From Glandiceps talaboti (taxonomy: Eukaryota > Hemichordata > Enteropneusta > Spengelidae): a DNA stretch of 12,000 bases. Below the pieces are notes generated by a model. That model saw nothing but the letters and a program-made list of their open reading frames with translations, had not been told where the DNA came from and ran no database searches. The stretch lies in assembly GCF_964340395.1 (NCBI RefSeq), contig NC_135549.1, positions 20,650,342 through 20,662,341 of the forward strand, read 5' to 3'. Position numbers and translations under genes: made by a program. Positions 8,693 through 12,000 of the stretch are shown here, in pieces. The first letter of the stretch is position 1; the number at the start of each line of letters is the position of its first letter.

Positions 8693-9156
8693 ATGTTACT
8701 GGATAGCTTCATGTTCCGTGAAAGTCGTATAATGTTTATGGACAACCCTATAAATGTCAACTTATTTATTTCATTGACAGTAGAACAAAAGTACTGCTAT
8801 AGAACTAATTGAGACACAGATTTATAGCATCTTAAAAAGTGGAGGCCACCATATGCAAGCATTTGAACTATCATTATTTAATATTGAACTAAGCTTTTGA
8901 GTTCAGGGTAAACTATCAATCCTTCCCCAAACAACTGAGATAAAAATTAAGTTAAATACTAAACCAGATAAAACTATGCTGCAAAAATGTGTACCGCTTG
9001 TGTGAGTATTAGCCATTACTCTACCCATAGACCCCCTCCCCCACAGTATATCCCCCTCGTAATTTTTCCCAAAACTTGTTTTCTTCAAAATCCTATGAAT
9101 TTTTTCTGTCTTTCAACTTTTTGTAATTCATGGGGTGTTTTTTTTTTTATATATTT
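8693..9156. other. Intron upstream of the NUAK exon, no gene seen
   Basis: On the minus strand this is the intron leading to the acceptor at 8676. It is AT-rich, with a C-rich patch near 9031-9056 and a T run at about 9138-9149. The preceding NUAK exon, with its glycine-rich loop, was not found here. Confidence 0.5.
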
Positions 9157-9217
9157 CTGTGTATACACAGTCTCAAAAACCAGAGCATGTATTTCTACTA
9201 GAGCACATATTTCTGTT
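9157..9217. repeat. Perfect 14-bp palindrome followed by an 18-bp tandem pair
   Basis: ctgtgtatacacag at 9157-9170 is a perfect palindrome. Shortly after it, agagcatgtatttctact (9182-9199) is followed directly by agagcacatatttctgtt (9200-9217), 14 of 18 bases matching. Both are small and may be independent. Confidence 0.6.
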
Positions 9218-11420
9218 CATGCAAACTTTGGCAAGCACGTTTTTTGGATGGTGTCGTAAAGAGACTGGTTGTTTACGGCGATGTGTATACAAAATGCATA
9301 TGGCGCAATAAAGACTATCTGAATATCATATCTAAGCAGGGAGGGTGGGAGACGAAGACTAAAGTAAAGTCACCTTTTTCACCTAATTGATACAGTGTTA
9401 ATGTTAAACATGTGTTTTCGGATAGAAGACACCTGATATAAAGTGAAAACCGAGCCCCCAACCTGTAAACAAAACACATCCTAGTAACAACAAAAAAGTG
9501 AAAACTAATCCGTATGTCTCGGTGGGAACCAATCATCAAAAATGAATCGCATGTTTAAAAATAGCAGACTTAGCAAGACCTTGTGTTCGTGCAACTAGGG
9601 AATGCATTTTTTACAAGGGTTGAGAGCGAGCGTGGCAGTGAGTGTTTATACGTTGTAAAGTCTGTGTTTAGTGTGTCTGTTTATGGTAACAGTCGACAAC
9701 TGACACTGAATCATCTGTAAATGAGTACTCCAACTTCCAAGTATTTTGTTTTTTGCATCCTAGTCGTATAACTCATCTTACACTAAAAGTCTGTCTATAA
9801 TCCGTTCTCTAATAGCAACACTGAAGTAGACTTCTTCCTCATTAACACTTTTCTCCATTTTGTCTACTGAGAATTCGTTTTTTCTTTCAAAAGTTTGTAA
9901 ACATTGCTCCCAGACACAATCGCCAGATTTAGGAGGCTTTCACTGTTTTCTTTTTATAATAACCAATTAATTACAAGTTCAATACTTTTATCCCAGTTGG
10001 TCGTCTGGCTTGTTAAAATGTATTTGGTATCATTCCATTACCATCAAACGAAAACATGCAATACACCAAAACCATTGGTCTATTCCGCTTTACAATACCG
10101 ACTACCTAATAACGGTCATTGTGCCACTTCCATTGGACAACTGTCTCTGTGGGATATTTTCCTGTCAACGGATAACCTTGGTTTCTTTTAGGGTAAGGGT
10201 TGGGTTATATTTCTCATTTACTAATTGGAAGAGTGTGTGGTATGATCAGTATGACTTAGACCTGATTTACTTTTGAAATCAGAATCTTTCTTTTAGTTTT
10301 CAGGTATAATCCAGATCCTAAAAACGCTGTGACTTCAATACATGTAAAAATTTGATTATATTATCAGAAACTGAACTGGAAAATCATTTTTTACACATAT
10401 TTTAGTTCCTCCAAAGAAAAAATAGTCTGACTGAAACCACACAGGTTAATTATAATACGATGGCAGTTTAATACAGTTCTCATTCATTTTTGAAAAGTAA
10501 ATAATTGAAACGGTGACTGTCACATGTTTCAACACATATTGGTACCATTGTGAGCCGTCCTTGTGCCCTATTTATCTTATGCAACATTAACTAAAACTGT
10601 ACAGGTTTATCACGGACACACTGACTTGATATCTCACTTCATAAACTTAAAGTGAACCCTGGAAAAAGCTATCTGTGTTGTTTTGACAGCTAAAACTTTA
10701 ACCTGTGTTCTCCCTGAACAAAGTACCAAGGGTGTCAAGCCCCTCTTGTAATTTGTGAGCACCCCCTTGATAAAAAAGAAATCACACTCCAAACCACTTC
10801 ATTTTATGCAAAAATGGTATCATAACGGTCAATGAGCCAGCCAAGACTCTCCCCTTCCTGGCTTCTAACTGGCATAGCGTTACTGAACACTACTGAGCCC
10901 TCTTGTGAGAACATTCTCTACAATTAGAAAGATTGAACCTACACAACATACGTGGAACATACTCAAGTTTTTCATGCCATTTCATTTTCCCACTTAAAAT
11001 TGATAATTATGTGTTCTGTTTGACAATGGTTACACTATCTCTCTCTTCCTAAATATTTCTTTCCCCTTCATTTTGCACCCCCACTCTCAGCCTATCCTTT
11101 TCAAATTTTCAGTAATACTGCAAAGGTCCAGTATGACGTCATCAACTTTGACAGAACTGCATAAAGACTTCAAAAATTCTAATCAGACATTTTGACATAC
11201 TTATCGGCTGTGGTTTGGAGAATGCGTATATCAAAAGTGTTTGATTGAAGCCTAGCATTTGACAGTCCTCGACTCAACTTAAATTTAGGGAGAATGTTAA
11301 ATGACAAATCACAGACTTAAAAAATACTGTACTGTTTCATTCTTTTGTTGTACACATGTACCTTTATGCAGACATTTTAAGTGAACCCCTCTCCAAGATC
11401 TATTGGTTGTACTTATTGTA
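9218..11420. other. Non-coding segment, no gene seen
   Basis: Inferred upstream intron. Two overlapping plus-strand open frames at 9904-10276 read as leucine- and tyrosine-rich translations without a recognisable domain. A short telomere-like ttagggtaagggttgggtta lies at 10188-10207. A full cAMP-response-element palindrome TGACGTCA lies at 11134-11141. The minus-strand glycine-loop exon of NUAK was not found. Confidence 0.45.
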
Positions 11421-11490
11421 ATTGTAAAGCGCGTTGAGCACGGAGTGGGAAAGCCGGCGCTATATAAGAACCCAACATTATTATTATTAC
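11421..11490 (+). mobile_element. 3' tail of an L2-clade LINE or a SINE that shares it
   Basis: The sequence has gtaaagcgcgttgagcac, then gcgctatataagaaccca, then an (ATT)n end at 11477-11489. Tails with a gtaaagcgc.ttgag start, a short hairpin, gcgctatataa and a terminal simple repeat are characteristic of L2-clade LINEs and of SINEs mobilised by them in fishes and invertebrates (family knowledge). Here agcgc (11428-11432) can pair with gcgct (11457-11461), the stem expected to be read by the L2 reverse transcriptase. The orientation is plus. The 5' edge is not visible, so it may be a 5'-truncated LINE or a SINE. A 109-codon minus-strand open frame (11309-11638) runs across this tail and is not a gene. 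Confidence 0.75.
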
Positions 11491-12000
11491 TAAATAATCG
11501 ATAATAAAACATAAAATCAGAACTGGGTTTAAACATTCTGACCACGTCCTTCGCGATCATTTCCTTGTTGAAATTCAAGGTGTGCTCACCTTGTGTTCGT
11601 ACTCGTAAAATGTCAGTTGTGTCACGGTCGACGGTCATGAGCTCTCTGACAAATGAAAATGACGTATGCTATCTCAGTGGACAAGACATAACCGGGTGTG
11701 AACGAGATAAGGGTTATCTTTTATATTGATTGTACACAGATAATGATTAGAGAGGTTGTATGGATCAGTTTTGTCGCACGTGAGAGCGAACCTGTATTCA
11801 TGAAGTCCTTCATACCTCCATGCTGTATTCAAACATTGGCTTCTTCATAAAACTCTCGCTAAAAAGGATTTTATTTTAAGAAACCGCTCATCTATTTAAT
11901 ATTTCAACACACAATTTTTAAAATCATAATATCGGTTATAAACTAAACTACTAGTAGTACTACCCCAGTATGTGCAAGCAAGATTTATCTCATTTGATAC
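11491..12000. other. Non-coding segment, no gene seen
   Basis: Inferred upstream intron or flank. It includes a small palindrome at 11705-11719 (agataa-ggg-ttatct) and a somewhat less AT-rich patch at 11545-11820. On the minus strand, ATG at 11638 reads 16 codons to a donor-like caaggtgagc, but the peptide is unrelated to any kinase I know, so I make no exon call. Confidence 0.4.

Noticed and set aside
8903-9088. Minus-strand frame with G-R-G-S-M-G-R-V, resembling a kinase glycine-rich loop just upstream of the NUAK exon
   Set aside because: The match comes from a C-rich low-complexity patch (9031-9056). The flanking residues lack the Y-E-L...L-G-K-G-T-Y-G-K-V context, and no suitable donor follows at the right distance.
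10188-10207. Telomere-like ttagggtaagggttgggtta
   Set aside because: There are only about three degenerate units, too short to claim an interstitial telomeric repeat.
9904-10276. Two overlapping plus-strand open frames of 95 and 88 codons
   Set aside because: They use different frames over the same bases, have no recognisable domain and lack exon-like splice context.
11309-11638. 109-codon minus-strand open frame, the longest in the window
   Set aside because: Its middle is the reverse translation of the L2/SINE tail and the ATT repeat (an N-N-N-N run), so it is accidental.

Overview
This window looks like animal nuclear DNA, AT-rich and almost entirely non-coding. One block is securely recognisable as coding: a single exon on the minus strand (8555-8675). 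It encodes the start of the protein kinase catalytic core, from the invariant-lysine VAIK strand through the alpha-C helix to the HPHII motif, and best matches the NUAK (ARK5/SNARK) branch of AMPK-related kinases. It has a good splice acceptor and donor, in the phases expected if it joins to the conserved V-F-E-N segment. The gene runs from high to low coordinates. I found neither the preceding exon (glycine-rich loop) nor the following one (hinge and catalytic loop), so if the gene is intact the rest of the window is flanking intron: over 3 kb on the right and over 8 kb on the left. The long introns, the poor coding density and a 3' tail typical of L2-clade LINEs and their SINEs suggest a metazoan. 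A marine invertebrate such as a mollusc or other lophotrochozoan is my guess, but the sequence does not prove it.

Layout, left to right. Positions 1-400 are AT-rich and end with a worn remnant of the ~140-bp tandem repeat. Positions 481-880 form a long imperfect palindrome with ungapped 90-bp arms. Positions 963-1690 hold about four and a half diverged units of the ~140-bp repeat, which resumes beyond the palindrome. Positions 2201-2550 hold a second tandem set with units of about 135-158 bp. Its last unit leads into a short palindromic repeat (2519-2586), and a relative of that repeat lies at 5776-5863. A ~70-bp sequence occurs twice in direct orientation at 3731 and 4455. Positions 4757-8440 have little structure beyond a hairpin near 6341-6420. 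The kinase exon follows. Positions 8691-11420 are unstructured apart from small repeats near 9157-9217. At 11421-11490 there is an L2/SINE-type 3' tail with an ATT-repeat end.

The window therefore reads as intron of a NUAK-family kinase gene filled with decayed repeats. I saw no operon, CRISPR array, tRNA, rRNA or complete transposon gene, and I do not see a new multi-gene system. The most useful leads are the palindromic element lodged between parts of a tandem array, the related dispersed palindromes, and the ~70-bp direct repeat pair. All repeat alignments were made by eye.
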